NCBI RefSeq assembly: GCF_002104995.1
Contig: NW_024468250.1
Location: 124,001 to 188,000 of the forward strand
Length of the DNA stretch: 64,000 nucleotides
From: Linderina pennispora
Lineage: Eukaryota > Kickxellomycota > Kickxellomycetes > Kickxellales > Kickxellaceae
Reading direction: 5' to 3'
Shown here: one piece after another, positions 1-12,651 of the stretch
How the letters are laid out: each line of letters begins with the position of its first letter
Numbering within the stretch: position 1 is the first letter of the stretch
Notes under the pieces: generated by a model
The model's input: the letters and a program-made list of their open reading frames with translations, nothing else
What the model was told of the DNA's origin: nothing
Database searches by the model: none
Program-made: the position numbers and the translations under genes

Positions 1-981
1 AGGGGCGAAGAAGGCATTTGGCTGAGCGCTACGTTTTTAATTAATGCCCTCTGAAACCAAATGACTCCTAAATTTGATGATGTGACCGACTGAGAGGGTG
101 GTGACTTTGTGCATGTGTGAGAGGGGGATTCGGACTTTTTTCAGACCAGAGAAACAGGGAGAGGAGGTGTGCACGACTGCCGTGAATATTTTCAGGCGAA
201 TAGGGAGTAAACCCGAGTTTCGTCATTGAGGCATCCGCAGTTCACAATAGATGGCAGGTTGCTGGTGCTTGGACGAGAAATAGGAAACCCTTAGTGCAGG
301 GATCCTGATCACCAAATTCACTGTCGTAATTGCGTATTACTACGGCCACGTCTTTTTCAGAGCGACTCAGGGCCAAAGAACGGTATCTCCAGCAGCACTC
401 CACGGCGTATTACTGGACCCACTTATTCCTTCGTAGCTCTACTGGGGTGGGATACGTGTCTTGGTAGGTACTCGGGTTTTGCGCCTAACGTACTCTGGTG
501 GTTTGAGTCCCCAGCATAGAGCGCATCCTATGAGCGTTTAGTAGGTATATGTCTGGTGTGGGCTGGTTACGATATTGGCCTCCAAGTGCACATAGGCCAA
601 TCAGCAGAAAGGCATGTAACCACTGCCTCTATTTTGTCCGGTGGCACAACCCGCTGTTCTAGCTTAGCTTATCCTCGGTTTGTTCAAACACCGAGTGGAC
701 TCCAAGCAGCCTTCTCCTCTGACCCGACTAGGCGTTGGGTCTAGCTGCTGGACCCATCCCACCAAGTGGTTTGCAAGCTACTGGTTATAGAGCCACGTAT
801 ACATTACTGTGAAGGCGGGCTTGCCACCTATGCTGGTTTATCCGTCATGCATAGCACCAATTATTAATTTTTAAAGCCTCATCCTCGAGACAGCCGAACG
901 CTAAACGGACGACGATGTTTGGTAACACAACCTAATGGAATACGCATCTTTTCTAAGGCAAGCACTTTGCATGGGAGCACT
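1..981. other. Leading stretch without a recognised gene
   Basis: No coding region, RNA gene or repeat can be supported here. The short open frames (for example 556-744) have no domain, signal peptide or codon pattern that looks real. The last 100-200 bp presumably hold the promoter of the secreted-protein gene that starts at 982, but no clear TATA box is visible. Confidence 0.5.
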
Positions 982-2364
982 ATGAATTACAACACGCCTA
1001 TATATGTTATTTCACTTGTCTTGCTGTGTATTACCACTGAATCTGCGGCACAGCGGGCAGTTCCGGTTGATGGACCGGTAGAATGGGTGTACTCACATAT
1101 TAGACCAAAGTAAGTATGGAATCCTCATTTTTGCGCCTTGGATGGTGGCCAATAGCTAATATAATATGTGTAGCGGATTCATGCGTATCCCGCCTGGAAG
1201 CCATAGAGTCTCTCAATTCTCGTGCCGATGGGATCATGTCTCGTTTGATGCCAGGAAAACAGGCCGATTGGTGCAGAGCTGACAGCCATTGAAGATAACC
1301 TTTCGTACTACTGGACTGAGGCCACTGCACAACTGAAGAAAGTGATTAGCCAGATCCAGAGCCAGATCCAGAGTCAGATGCTGAGTATTGGCGAATCTGG
1401 GATCATGGATCTCATAAATATGGCAGTTGGGATGGGCATGAGCATGGCGGGAATGGGCGCATTTAGCGGAGTTGCCAGACAACTCATTTCCTACATATTT
1501 GCGCTAGCCACACAGGTGATTGCTTCTATTGAAGGATCGAGTAAGGCAGCAGAGCAAGGCTTACTCAATGGCATCCCTAGATATAACATGTCCAGTATGT
1601 CACAATGGCAAACCATGGCACAGTCAATGGCCACGAGCGCCAGGGGCTTTATCCAGAGTGAGGTTGCCAACCTGCAAAAGCAACTCAAGAATGCCGCCGA
1701 CGTGGCAATAGCTAATATTTCGTTTGTTGGTGGTGAAGCGCAGAAACTTGTGAACCTGGTGGCGGCGTTCTTGCAAGAGTCGTTTGAAATCGTGCTAAAG
1801 AACCCACTGCTCTCGACCATCGTTGGTGTCGGCAGTATCGCTAACCCGATTATTGGCCTTTTGATAGTATTGGTTGACATTGACCCACTGAAGGCTATCT
1901 CGGACTATTCCGGATGGCAGAGCCAGATAAGCTCGAGGAATAGCGTGCTTTCCAATAGTGCCAGCAGCTTATACATAATGGCCTCGAATGAGCTGCCAAA
2001 TATAGAGTCGCAGGCTATTGCAATTGTTAGCCAGGTGGGCAGCGTGGCCGACTCCTTGACAAGTATGCAGTGGCTGCGCTTGCCCGACCAGATACTCGCC
2101 ATTCTCCAGCTGTTTCCGATTCTGTTCAGTGCAGAGATGAATCTGTTTACATTGGTTTCTCGGTCAATGCCGCAGATTTCATCCGGTGCAAGCTCTTTTT
2201 TCAGTTCTATTCAGGCCAGCGGCATACTGAGACATGATGAACTGCTGCATTACAATGACGACCAATACTTACCCACTCCAACACCACTGGACTGGCAGGC
2301 TGGTGAATCTTTGGGAGTCCCCGTTGCCAACGCTGTTCATATAACCCTGTGCCTGCGGTCTTAA
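982..2364 (+). CDS. Secreted helical protein of unknown family, two exons
   Basis: I do not recognise the family. The start at 982 opens a classic signal peptide (MNYNTPIYVISLVLLCITT, then an SAAQR cleavage region). Exon 1 (982-1109) ends at a good donor, GTAAGT, at 1110. The acceptor that keeps the frame open is AAAACAG at 1256-1262, giving a 153-bp intron and joining 1263-2364 for a product of about 409 residues. Other acceptors (near 1172 and 1275) run into stops. The mature part is rich in Ser, Gln, Ile and Ala, has a QIQSQIQSQ repeat near its start, and several long amphipathic or hydrophobic helical stretches (GMSMAGMGAF, LLSTIVGVGSIANPIIGLLIVLV). It carries almost no cysteine, unlike most fungal effectors. 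The splice model is inferred from sequence; cDNA would settle it. No function is proposed. Confidence 0.6.
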
Positions 2365-2507
2365 TTCGCAGCATGCAGCCCCGCCTCCTTTCTAGAATCC
2401 CCATTTCACGTTGCGGTTTTAATAAAGATGCTATGTATGGTTATATTACGCTCGGCAAATTTTTGAATGGTGAATGTACTGCCACACTTTCCATGATGCG
2501 TACCTGG

Positions 2508-2514
2508 TATAAAA
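2508..2514 (+). promoter_or_regulatory. TATA box of the small secreted-protein gene
   Basis: TATAAAA lies 77 bp upstream of the ATG at 2591 and is followed by a C/T/A-rich leader (caccaaaccctacctctacc), typical of strongly expressed fungal genes. Confidence 0.55.
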
Positions 2515-2590
2515 CGCGGCCTGTCGCATTAATTTTGCACCAAGCACACCAAACCCTACCTCTACCTCATCTCAAACTACACCTCTAACT

Positions 2591-2941
2591 ATGAAAGCCG
2601 CGACACTAGTATCTGCCCTTTCTTTGGCCGCTGTATCTACTGCCCTTCCATCCCATCGCAGCGACCGCGATATTCCTATTGCCCTCGTTGACTCCAATGC
2701 TGGGATTCTAGGCAGTCTCGTGCAGCCGGCTGTTACCGCTGTGTACTACAACCCACGCGCTGATCGGGATGCCCAGCGCGAGGAGCGCCGCAAGGAGTGG
2801 CGTGAGTGGTCACACGAGACTGGCGCCAACGGCGTTAGCAACGGTGCTAATTTCGTCAACGGCATTCTAGATGGCGTCAGCGGAATCGTCGACTCGGCAG
2901 TCGGCCCGGTCTACTCGTTCTTCGGAGTTAGGTCTCCTTAA
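2591..2941 (+). CDS. Small secreted protein, unknown family
   Basis: A 116-residue intronless product. It opens with a clear signal peptide (MKAATLVSALSLAAVSTALP) followed by SHRSDRD, so cleavage after Ala18 or Leu19 is likely. The mature chain has a charged segment (DRDAQREERRKEWREW, residues about 56-71) and a Gly/Val/Asn-rich end (NGVSNGANFVNGILDGVSGIV, FFGVRSP). There is no cysteine, so it is not a disulphide-knotted effector. A TATA box 77 bp upstream and a pyrimidine-rich leader support real expression. The upstream neighbour on the same strand also encodes a secreted protein. I do not recognise the family; a cell-wall or extracellular role is only a guess from secretion. Confidence 0.65.
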   Translation: MKAATLVSALSLAAVSTALPSHRSDRDIPIALVDSNAGILGSLVQPAVTAVYYNPRADRDAQREERRKEWREWSHETGANGVSNGANFVNGILDGVSGIVDSAVGPVYSFFGVRSP

Positions 2942-5900
2942 ACACACAAGCTACACGGATGGCACCGTTTCGAACCAGATGTTCTCAATAGAAGGCTGCT
3001 CAGACTGGTTGCATATTCACATGGTGCCAATCCCACTTTATAGACTGGCATCTACTCCATCAATGGAATATTCATATTTTCACTACGTTTCAAGATTGCA
3101 CCGTTATTAATAAACGCACACAGAATAGAAATACCCTGAGACCATCCCAACCTCTAAGTGAGTGCCCACATGCTACAGTACTTGATTGTTTTCAAATCTA
3201 AGAAAGAGCCATTTAGTATCACATATGCATTTGTTTGATATGGCATCTGTGTAAGCGGTGTATGTCTGGACCCTTCATAAATGGGCTGATTTGCCTACTT
3301 TTCAAGTGATTCCTTGGAATGCACGCCTAGATTACGTGTGCCAGATTAGCTGTGGTGGCAGAGCAAACAATGTTGCAGATTTCTGCGCCTTGATGTGGGG
3401 GGACAGGAATATCCCGCTGCTTTTTGCTCGCAGGAAGGGCGGGCAGGCAGGCAGTCATGCATGTACATGCCTGCAGCTACATGCCCGTCTATGTATTAGG
3501 CTGCCAGTGCCTTCCGTGGCCTGGACCCAGGTTTGCAGGCTGCATGTGAAGCTGCCTGCTGCGGTTGCGCTTCATCATCTGGGGAAGGCTTGATGAAAAG
3601 GGAGCATGAACAGACAGGCCAGTTCCTCGTCAGACTTATTACCGCAGTCTCACTTTGTAAGCGTTTTTGTATCGAAACTATACTCGCTAATGACGCCTGT
3701 GTCTAATAATATACATGTGGCAAACTCTACTCCAGGCGAAAATAGACGAGAAGAAACGTGGCTGAAACTGTGTGCCTTCTAATCCCTAACATGGCTGAGC
3801 GCCAAAAAATACCAGCAATAAAAAGTAGGGAGGGTGTAGTAGGGAACACGAACCCGTGGTGTGTTTCTACAAATAGGGCGTGGACCTCACGCAGCCAATG
3901 GATGGTGTAGATTGCAACGACCCAAGGTAGGTCATGTGTGCAGTTGTGGTACTTGGACATGTCCATCAACCCGGATGACATGTGGTGCAGCCAGCATGGA
4001 GCTACCACGCCTGAAGAAGCGGGGGTATGTGTTGGAATAGCAAGGGGGTGCAATGGAAAAATGGACGCGCTTTTTTGTGATCATGCGGCCACCAGCTGAG
4101 TAATGCCTAATGTTTTGAGGTGAGCACAATTGCACGACACGTCTTGCATATGCAACCTGAGCTGACCATCACATTGTTCTCTGGGTCGGTGATGGGCACG
4201 TACATGCATATACCTGTCCCGAAGCAGTTGTCGCGTTCTCTTATTCTGCGGTTTGCGATCGTTTTCTATTTTTCTACCAACCCACCCCCTTGCCACCAAT
4301 TACCCGCTCTCTTGCGCTCTCCTTGTTCATTTCGCTGCCTCTTTTTGCAGGATCTCTGCCCTTCTGTCTTGTGGAATTTTAGGGACATGCGTGGGCTGGA
4401 TGAGGCCTGGTGCCTGCCCGCTCTGGTGCTGCTTTTCCTGTGCACCTAGTGACCAGCCCCTTCCTTTCTACAGACGGCTATCCTACAAATGTGCTTGTTT
4501 CCTACATTATCGCTGGCCTATGCCTTGCATACAGGCTGCAGGCCAGCAGAATCCTGTCTTTTGCGCGGTCTGCTTGCGTGCGGGTGCATGGAGAAGAAGC
4601 CTGGCCAGGTCACTGGAATGTAACGAGGAGGGTCTTTGAACGATGGCTCCGTGCTCGGTAGAGCGGAAAACAACATATCCGGAATAGGCGACCTCGGGCC
4701 ATCCATCGATTGTTCGCTTCGTCCCTTGTCAACAAATCCTCTGGTACTTTGAGCTGGTGCTGCTGCTACTGCAAGTGCGCACTGGGCACCCTCCTGCTCA
4801 ACAAAAATAGCCACGCTTGGCAAGGTGTGGATTTTCTGGCACGGTGGATGCAGCTCGCTTACAGTCACTAAACCTGTTGTTGCAAGAAGCAGTTCATCAT
4901 TTCTCTCAGCCGGCACGCACTTTTTGGCGGCGGAGAAACAAGGCTAGCGCGTGCTTGGTTCATGCAGGCCTAAATTGGTTGGAGGGGAGGCGAGCAATAA
5001 TGCTGCGATATCGCGCAGCTGCCGTGCAGGCGCCCAGCCTTCAAAATACATTCGGCTGCTTCGGAGCGGACGACAGAGGACGATGTCCCTTGGAAAGAAA
5101 AAAGTGCACAGCACAAACACCAAGCCGCAAGGCTGCGCCATGTATGATGCGATCGATGCGATGGCTCGGTGGGCCAACGCAGAATGTACCAGCACTCTTC
5201 CCAGAAAAAGGCAAGTGAACAGTGGGCAAGGGGAAAACGTGCGGACTGGCGTTCGCAAGCGTGACCAGTAGATTTCACCTTTTCTGGTGGAGCCCTATGC
5301 AGCAGCCCAACTGATGCTGAGATGATACGCGCACAGGTGTCCTCATTTCCGCTTCCAGCGGTATCTTGGAGGAGATGTGCAGTCAGAAAGTGTGCGGCTG
5401 GCCCGGAAAATAAGAAATTAGCAATGCGTTGTTGGCGCAGAGGCACCTCAAAAGATGTGTGTGTCTGCTGCAACTTATTTTTACCTACCTCGATGCAAGC
5501 TCATCGATGAAGCTCGAGCAGGATTGCGTACTTGAACAATCAAGGATAGCCGCGGCATGCCGCAACTGTAAGTAGAGTGCCAATCGCACACTATCACCGG
5601 CGGCAGAGGCAATGCCGGCAGGCACAGCCGGCGAGTGGTAATATACTGGACGTATTGCTCAATGGCCTAGTGCGGGGGGCGGCCATCCCTGAGAGGATGT
5701 GGGAACAAAAGCTATATACGCAGCACAGGATTGTGGTGCTGATAAATGGGCGAGCCCAACAACGCCCGAGCTTTACTGCGTTGCCCCTGAGCTCTCCCTC
5801 GACCCGGCTTTTATCAGAGCGTCATCAGCCTATGAATTGTACGTGATTTTTGCCATGATAACGAGCAAACAAGCAGGCAAGGCGCACATCGCTGAATCTT

Positions 5901-8654
5901 TTCCCTCGTTTGGGCTGAATTCCCTTGGTCGTGTTCTTTTTATTTCTGAACAAATGAGAGCCAAGGAGGGTGTGCGCGGGGATTGTCATGTCGCATGCAT
6001 GGTGCTTGCCGGTATTATAAAAAACGAGAAAGGAAAAAACCACATCATGCACATGTACTGCACGCTGGTTGCTTGTTCGATTTCGATTCGATTGGCCCTG
6101 ATAACAGCACAAGGGCGAGGGCACGGGGAGGGGTGTGGGTAGTGATGGCGGCAGCACCGAAAGGAAGCCCAGCAAAAGCCTTGTTCATCATGGTGGCACA
6201 AGAAAGCATAGCCTTCGCTATCCTGAACATCTCTGCCAAGTCTGCGCTGCCCAGCGCCGGTTTTGCCCCTTGTGCAGCTGATCTGGCACGGGTGCAAGAA
6301 GAGTACAGTTTAGGCCGTGCAGCGCGGCCGCGTGGACAGCAGCGACCATTTACGACTCTGGCCGATCATCCCTCGGCCAATGTAACGCGGGGCTTGACAA
6401 GGGAAAATAAGCTTTTTTAGGTTTGTGGATATCCTCCAGCCTGTAAAGCGTAGCTGGCTCTTGTCTCGCATATCTACCGTGGGTTGATAAATGCCCACTC
6501 CCCTGTCATGCGACAGCGGGAGATCAGACATTGGGCGCACATCCAGCAATATGCGGCTCCAAACCAACAATGTGCGGCTCCTATTGTCCGTGCTGGCAGG
6601 AGCATGGCCATGTCCTGGATATGTACCTCTGCTCAAGCTGCAATTGCTCGTATAGGGATGGGCTAAAGATGTGTTTGTTTGGACAAACCAACGGCCACCG
6701 CTATGCTTAGAGTTTGTGTTAGCTATGGACTGGCCAGTGCATCCAGCGCGGCCAGCGCAGTGCAGGCGAAGGCAACAGCGACCAGTCCGCCAGGCGCCTA
6801 ATCACTCTTGGCTGCGATCGAAGAAGATAGTTGACCGCCAGAGTGGCTGGGAGGTGGTCGCACAAGAGGCAATATTTGCAACCAGCTGATGCGATACAGA
6901 CCAAGGATTCCGTGTTATTGAGGCAAGGTTTATGCTGTTCCTGGGCTTTCTCCGCTCCTCTTGCCATGGACGAAGGAGCAAACGTGCATTCAAGGAGGAT
7001 GGCGCGATTGGGGTCTCGACTCGGGTCTTGTCGGCACGGGGAGCAAGTGAAATTTCCCTATTCGCTTTTGACTATTTTGTCATTTTTACCCAAGCAAACA
7101 CGAGCGATTTATTTTTTGAACAGCTTTCAGATTCGGACCGGTCTGAGGCAAACATGCAAACAATCGGCTATGTACGCGTGCCTTGCCTTCTGTGGGTCCG
7201 AGGCTGAACATCGCGTGCGCCGAACCGCGGCTGAGCAGAGGAGAAGAACAGTCCGCGATGACACCCACCGGCCATTATGTTGGTTGGAAGCTCTCAGCAG
7301 TGAGGACGACGATACCACTACTGGCCAGACACACGAGCTCACACTCTTCTCTGAATCACTCTGGATGGATGAGGGATGTGGATGGAAAAGGGGATACCGG
7401 AAACGCCATGGGTGGCCAGCTCGGCATGGGGTGAGGCGGGAAATCCACGGGGCTGTGGAGGTTTCCAACCCAGTCTTGGCTCGCGCTACTCCGCAAGTAC
7501 ACAAGACCCAGTGATGCAGACTGGGCTGCCCCCCCATGGCTGCCTGAGGAGACATGTTATGGTGGGGGAGGCGGGTGAGCTGGCAATACTGTTGTGGTCT
7601 GGCATCCCCACCATTCTTTCTAGCTGCAGACTGATCGCGGTACACAGGGCCGCTGTTCAGTGCAGTCTCAGAAATTTTTTTCATGTCAGCCCTTCGGCAA
7701 TACATCCATACATGGTATTATCGAGCTGGGGCGAGTGACCGAGGGCGATAGGTCTCTTGGATCGTCAGCAATTTCCGAGACCACCTCGCCCTGAACAGCC
7801 TGCAATCTACCAGTAGCGCTTCGGCCAATTTCTGCGTTTGGGCGCTATCGGTGAACGATCAGGCCAGCCTAGATCTGAATCGATGGCGAGAGAGTGCAGC
7901 ATAAAGCGTTGAGCCCTCTCCGCCATATACGTTTTTGGACATGGAACGTGGTCAGGGCCGCCTGTCATCGTTACCTGCTTGGCCCGCCACTGAGCAACAA
8001 AAAAGCAACCAATGCAACTGATTTGTCGAACGCGACCATGAATAATGTGCATTTTTACTGGCCCGAGCATCATCATCATCATCGCATACTCAGCAATGTA
8101 AAAAAGTGTGTTCATAGAACCACTGCTGGGCAGCTCTAGTCTGTATCCTCAAGCAACTGACATACTGCTCAAGTCCCCTTTCAAAAAGAGGGAGCGCGAA
8201 TTATGTGCCAGAATCGAAATCGATTGCCCTGCAAAATGGAACGCTGGCCAAAGGATACGACGCCATTTGCAAAGGGATAGTGAACGGGGACACGAAGTAG
8301 ACAGGAAAGAGAAAAACCTGGGCCAAGGCGGTTTCCCCGCGCACAGCCCAGCGGTGCGGGCCAAAGCACAGGAGAAAGAAGAGAGCGCAAAGGATGTACA
8401 TGCGCTGGATATATGCCGGCGCGCACGAGAGAGAAGGGGGAAATAGGGAGCGGCCAACGGCATAGAACGACCAATAATGCCTGCTTGTTCCAAGGCATTG
8501 CAGGACGGGAGAGTGGGGGGTGTTTGCTACCACCCAGTCAGCCTGCACTCTAAAATCGATAGTACCCCCGGGGGCGGCTGACGGGGTGATCCTCCACCCC
8601 CTTGTAGTAGATTGGCCTCGCTCGACGACAAAGAACAGGAGCAGTTTCAGTGGC
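2942..8654. other. Gene-poor stretch of about 5.7 kb
   Basis: Many open frames of 60-227 codons occur on both strands, but none shows a domain, signal peptide, plausible splice structure or the local coding bias. The longest (6831-7514) reads as random sequence. Scattered simple repeats are visible: a GGCAGGCAGGCAGTCATGCATGTACATGCCTGC patch near 3436-3475 and a CAT repeat near 8068-8083. No tRNA, rRNA or transposon remnant was recognised. Confidence 0.45.
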
Positions 8655-8662
8655 TATATAAA
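8655..8662 (+). promoter_or_regulatory. TATA box of the CBM21/PP1-regulator gene
   Basis: TATATAAA lies about 305 bp upstream of the ATG at 8968. The intervening leader is C/T-rich (for example tccctttccaat, cccctcccctctgcc), which fits a long 5' UTR of a highly transcribed fungal gene. Confidence 0.5.
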
Positions 8663-8967
8663 CAACGCGAGGTCTTCCTCTCTAGCCCTCGTTTTTTCTT
8701 TTGAGTAGGCCAACGATTTTATTAAAACAGCTTCCCTTCTGTACCCATTTCCCTTACACACTTGTACCAACACCACGATTTCTATCCCTTTCCAATATTA
8801 TAAGAAAAAAGTTGTTCTGTATACTTGTCCCCTCCCCTCTGCCGGATCTCAATATACCCCCTCGTATTTCAAGCCTATATCAGCTCTTTCTTGATTGATC
8901 CACGTCTGTTTCTCCTCCTCATTTCAAATACCCACACGGCTTCATATCTACACATATTCCACACACC

Positions 8968-10452
8968 ATGTATATTCCGGCATCAAAGTCGTCTTTTATG
9001 TGCAGCGGACGCAGCGTGATGCTGAACCGTAGCAACAGCACAACTGCAACCACCACGGTGGGAAAGCATGAGGGTGGGGCACCGCTCTCACTTATTCTAC
9101 AGAGCCACACATCGTCAGCCGCCAAGCGCGCCCAGGCACGGCCCACATACACTCCTCCGGCTGTGGTGCGCAAGAACTCTGGGGAGATTGTGCGCTCCTG
9201 CCTCCGCAAGCGTGCTACCTCCGAGCCCAACCTCAGCTCGATGCAGCAGCCGTCCAAGTTTGTCCACTTTGGAGCGGACTTGGAGCGCGTGCGGTGGTTC
9301 CTGAAGGCCCAGAGCCCCGAGAGTGTCCAGGCAGATGCCTCGCTTGACGACGAGCTCTCACGCGCATCGACACCCGTGGATGCAGCACACACAGCTGCTG
9401 CACGCCCTGCCATGGTGCGGCTCACATCCATCCGGCGCCCGACACCCTCGTTCATTGTGTTTGAGGAGAGCCCGGTTGTGCTGGAGCGCATGGACCTGGC
9501 TGACAACAAGGCCTCATCGGCCGTCATCTCGGGCACCATCAAGGTCCACAATCTGGCGTACGAAAAGAACATCGTGGTGCGCTACTCGCTTGACGAGTGG
9601 AAGACCACCCAGGAGGTCTGCGCCAAGTACCAGCGCACACTGGCTGAGCCCTCAGGCCCGCGCCCCGGCATCGACCGCTTCACATTCTCGCTGCCGCTGC
9701 CGGCCTCGGCCATGGTTCATCTGCCTGCTGTCGTTGCGCTGTGCGTGCGCTACGATGTCGGCGGTGCCGAGTACTGGGACAACAACAAGGGCTCCAACTA
9801 CATGGTTAAGGTATCGCACCCTGCCCTGCCTGCCATCGCCGACGACGATGCCGACCACCCCATGATTGCCATGAAGTGCAGCGCCGGCTACTCGCAGGAG
9901 CTCAGCGCGCCTCGCCGCCTCACGTTCAACGAGACTGCCTCCGCCCCGTGGGTACCTACTGCCATGGCCTCGTACTCCAACCCAACCCCGGCCGACACTC
10001 GCCGATATATGGCCAGGTCCGAGGCGCTATTTGCTTCCCCCTCCCAGCGGGCATCTGCCAGTAGCAATAGCCCGTCTATTGATGCCTTCACTCAGCAGCC
10101 GCCCATGTACACGCAGCAGGCGTTCTCGCCGCTGCAGCCAGGGCTGCCGATGTACCAGGATGTTGCGTGGTGCGGAACCGACTTTACCTCCTTCGACTAT
10201 GCACCCCCGGCGTACTATTACCGTCAGCCGAGCGCAGCTGTGTCGCCATCTTCCCTGTCACCTGCCAACATTGCGCGCCTGTCGTCGCCTGTTGCCCAGC
10301 AGCTGGCGGCCCGCTCGGGCTCGCCACTTGCCACGCCCATGCGCACTGGCAGCCCCATCAACCACCAGGTGTTTGGCCCCAGCGGCGCTTTGCGCAACAG
10401 CTCGCCGCTGACCTGGGCCCAGGGAACCACGGCCTCGGCACTGCAGTGCTAA
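8968..10452 (+). CDS. Protein phosphatase 1 regulatory subunit with CBM21 domain
   Basis: A 494-residue intronless product. It has the PP1-docking RVxF-type motif KFVHF at about residues 91-95, then a CBM21 carbohydrate-binding domain at about 172-288. CBM21 landmarks seen are VHNLAYEKNIVVRYSLDEWKT, the RFTFSLPLP strand and the terminal EYWDNNKGSNY signature. This is the architecture of yeast Gac1/Pig1 and animal PPP1R3 proteins, which bring PP1 to glycogen to activate glycogen synthase. The C-terminal 200 residues are low-complexity, Ser/Pro/Ala-rich and probably disordered. The start at 8968 follows a pyrimidine-rich leader and gives no signal peptide, as expected for a cytosolic protein. 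The motif order is diagnostic; substrate targeting to glycogen is from family knowledge. Confidence 0.88.
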   Translation: MYIPASKSSFMCSGRSVMLNRSNSTTATTTVGKHEGGAPLSLILQSHTSSAAKRAQARPTYTPPAVVRKNSGEIVRSCLRKRATSEPNLSSMQQPSKFVHFGADLERVRWFLKAQSPESVQADASLDDELSRASTPVDAAHTAAARPAMVRLTSIRRPTPSFIVFEESPVVLERMDLADNKASSAVISGTIKVHNLAYEKNIVVRYSLDEWKTTQEVCAKYQRTLAEPSGPRPGIDRFTFSLPLPASAMVHLPAVVALCVRYDVGGAEYWDNNKGSNYMVKVSHPALPAIADDDADHPMIAMKCSAGYSQELSAPRRLTFNETASAPWVPTAMASYSNPTPADTRRYMARSEALFASPSQRASASSNSPSIDAFTQQPPMYTQQAFSPLQPGLPMYQDVAWCGTDFTSFDYAPPAYYYRQPSAAVSPSSLSPANIARLSSPVAQQLAARSGSPLATPMRTGSPINHQVFGPSGALRNSSPLTWAQGTTASALQC

Positions 10453-12651
10453 AAACAACTGCAGATGCAGCAATTTATTGGCGTTTCTACCAGCGCTCGG
10501 CTGTCGATGAAATTGCTTGGGGGAGGTTTGTCGGGTTGGGTTCGCTGCGGTTGGGCTCATTTTTCAATGAGCGTGCATTATCCTGCCGCATCAGTTTACC
10601 ACCCTCGGGGGCGTGCGGCGGACCTCACCTCCCCTGCGATTGTGCCGCCCTTTGGCAAGGGTGCCTTCAGTGCCGTTGCTCTCCTCCTCCCAGAGCTTTG
10701 CGCGCATTGTCGCTGTGAATCGCAGCCTTGGCCTTTGTCTGCTGGACATTGAAAAATGGCCCTCAGAACATCTGATGATGCGCTATAGCTTGTCTTTTGG
10801 CAATTGCACTCCTTGCATTTCTCTGGGGGTGGCTCCTTGTCCATCAGGAACTCCGAATCCATTCGACGCCAGCCAAGACAGGCACTCCAACCACCACAAA
10901 ACCATTCACCTCATCATTTATCTTTCCTCCGCCTGTATAATATCATTAACCTTAACAATATCCACTGCTGCCTGCTTGCATCCCATCTCTCCCACACCCC
11001 TTCTGCAACGCCGGCGCCGCACCGAGATCTGTCTCCAGCATAGCCTGCATCCCCGAGCGCAAGCCGGAGAGTCGACATGACCAGGGATCAGACACAAACT
11101 CTACCAACATACCAAGCGAGCTGGTAACTTTGGTATACACTGCGGATAAACCCTGAGTTACATCCTGGGCATTTCTTCCCATGTATCCGCCATATCACAC
11201 GTATCATTAGATCTGAATCGCTCAATACAACCATCATATCTTGCTATATTTCGGCCTCTGGTTCCAGCTGCTAGCACGTTTCAAGGCGCTGTGCAGCCGA
11301 CCCCGTGTCATTTCTAGTGGGGCCATCCCATCCAGCCATGCAGCCTCGTCTTCTCTCCTGTTTGCACAGCCGGCCAATTGTATGTACTCTTTCCTGGCAA
11401 CGGGTGTCCCAGAGAAAAACAATATGCAGTGTCCTGTTGTTTGGACGCATATCGCTTGATTTCCTTCTAGCCATGAATGGATGCTGCAGACAAGGTGATT
11501 TGTCGTTGCCTTGTCGGCGGCAGCTCAAGGTGGGCATGGTGTGAGGAATAGTGGGAAGCCCAGCACCAGGACAAGCGTTGCAGCATGCGGTCGGGCGTCC
11601 TATTCGCCCGCCTGTGTATTGTGCATTTGTGAGCATGCACAGCCAGCTGCCCTGGAACAATGCGCCTTTTCCCAGAATGCTACAATTATGTCCATCCACC
11701 GCGTTGTTCCTGCCTGCTGTCCTTTTAGCAACCCACACCCCATCTCTCCAATCACCAGTAGTGAGTGAAAACTGCAAGTACGCGCACAGCCGTGGCAAAC
11801 GCGAGGCGCAGGCAAGAAATCAGGACCGTTGCTAGAAACGCACAACCCAGTCAGGCATCCAGGCAGTTCATTATCCACATGTCGCCACAGCATTGATGAC
11901 CGCTGAGCGTGACTGCACTCTCCGTTTCTTCGTCACATAATGGATCCACATGATCCGTGTTTTTTCCTTCGTGCCTCAGGAGTGATTCAGCTGCTATGCA
12001 AAAGGTTCTATTCCCCAGAGAAGAGCTTTTCTGCTCGTCGGCCGAGAACAAGCTCACCCGGAATCGCCCGCGCCGCACGGCTTCTGGTATGTCTATTTTT
12101 GTCTTAATGCAGCTTCCGTAGCAATGAGCTTATTGCCCGCTGCATACGCGATCCATGCAGGCCGGTTCCTGGGCAGCTCTGGGCCTATAGGCAGAGCCCC
12201 TGCTGATTAGCGCTTGGGATATTCGCGTCTGGATCTACGCAGAAATCGCCAGCGCCAGGCAGCAGCGGGCTTGTGCACCACTCCCCTCCCCTTCGTGTCG
12301 CAGCGATCCTTGCCGAGCGCTGTTTCGCTAATGAGGAGCTGGTCGCGAGACGACTGGCTGATCCATTGTCCGAGCCGAGCCACGGACTATCACGCCAGGT
12401 TCTGACAGGCACGAATCACATGGACTCGCACGCCAGTTCCTATTTGCGTGCTGTGGTCCGAGCGGAACAGGGCGGCGGTGGTGTGGGAACAAAAGCGCAG
12501 AACGTATGTTTTTCTATTCAATTCATCGATAATGTAAGGCGCGGCCTCCGTGCATCTTTTTCTCCTCTACTATACACAACAATCGAGCCTTTTCTTGTCC
12601 TCTTTTTGTCTTCCTTGTCTACAGCCCAACAGCGACAGCCTCCTCCCAGCC
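10453..12651. other. Intergenic region
   Basis: No supported gene. The first few hundred bases should hold the 3' UTR of the CBM21 gene. The end has C/T-rich tracts (tttctcctctactatacac, cctctttttgtcttccttgtctacag at 12599-12624) that look like the leader of the uridine phosphorylase gene. The last could be a 5'-UTR intron acceptor. Confidence 0.4.

Noticed and set aside
2955-2990. tRNA B-box-like sequence (GGTTCGAAAC on the minus strand)
   Set aside because: No acceptor stem, anticodon arm or A box in the right place; chance match.
6831-7514. 227-codon open frame in the gene-poor stretch
   Set aside because: Residue order looks random, with no domain, signal or promoter, and overlapping frames on the other strand are just as long.
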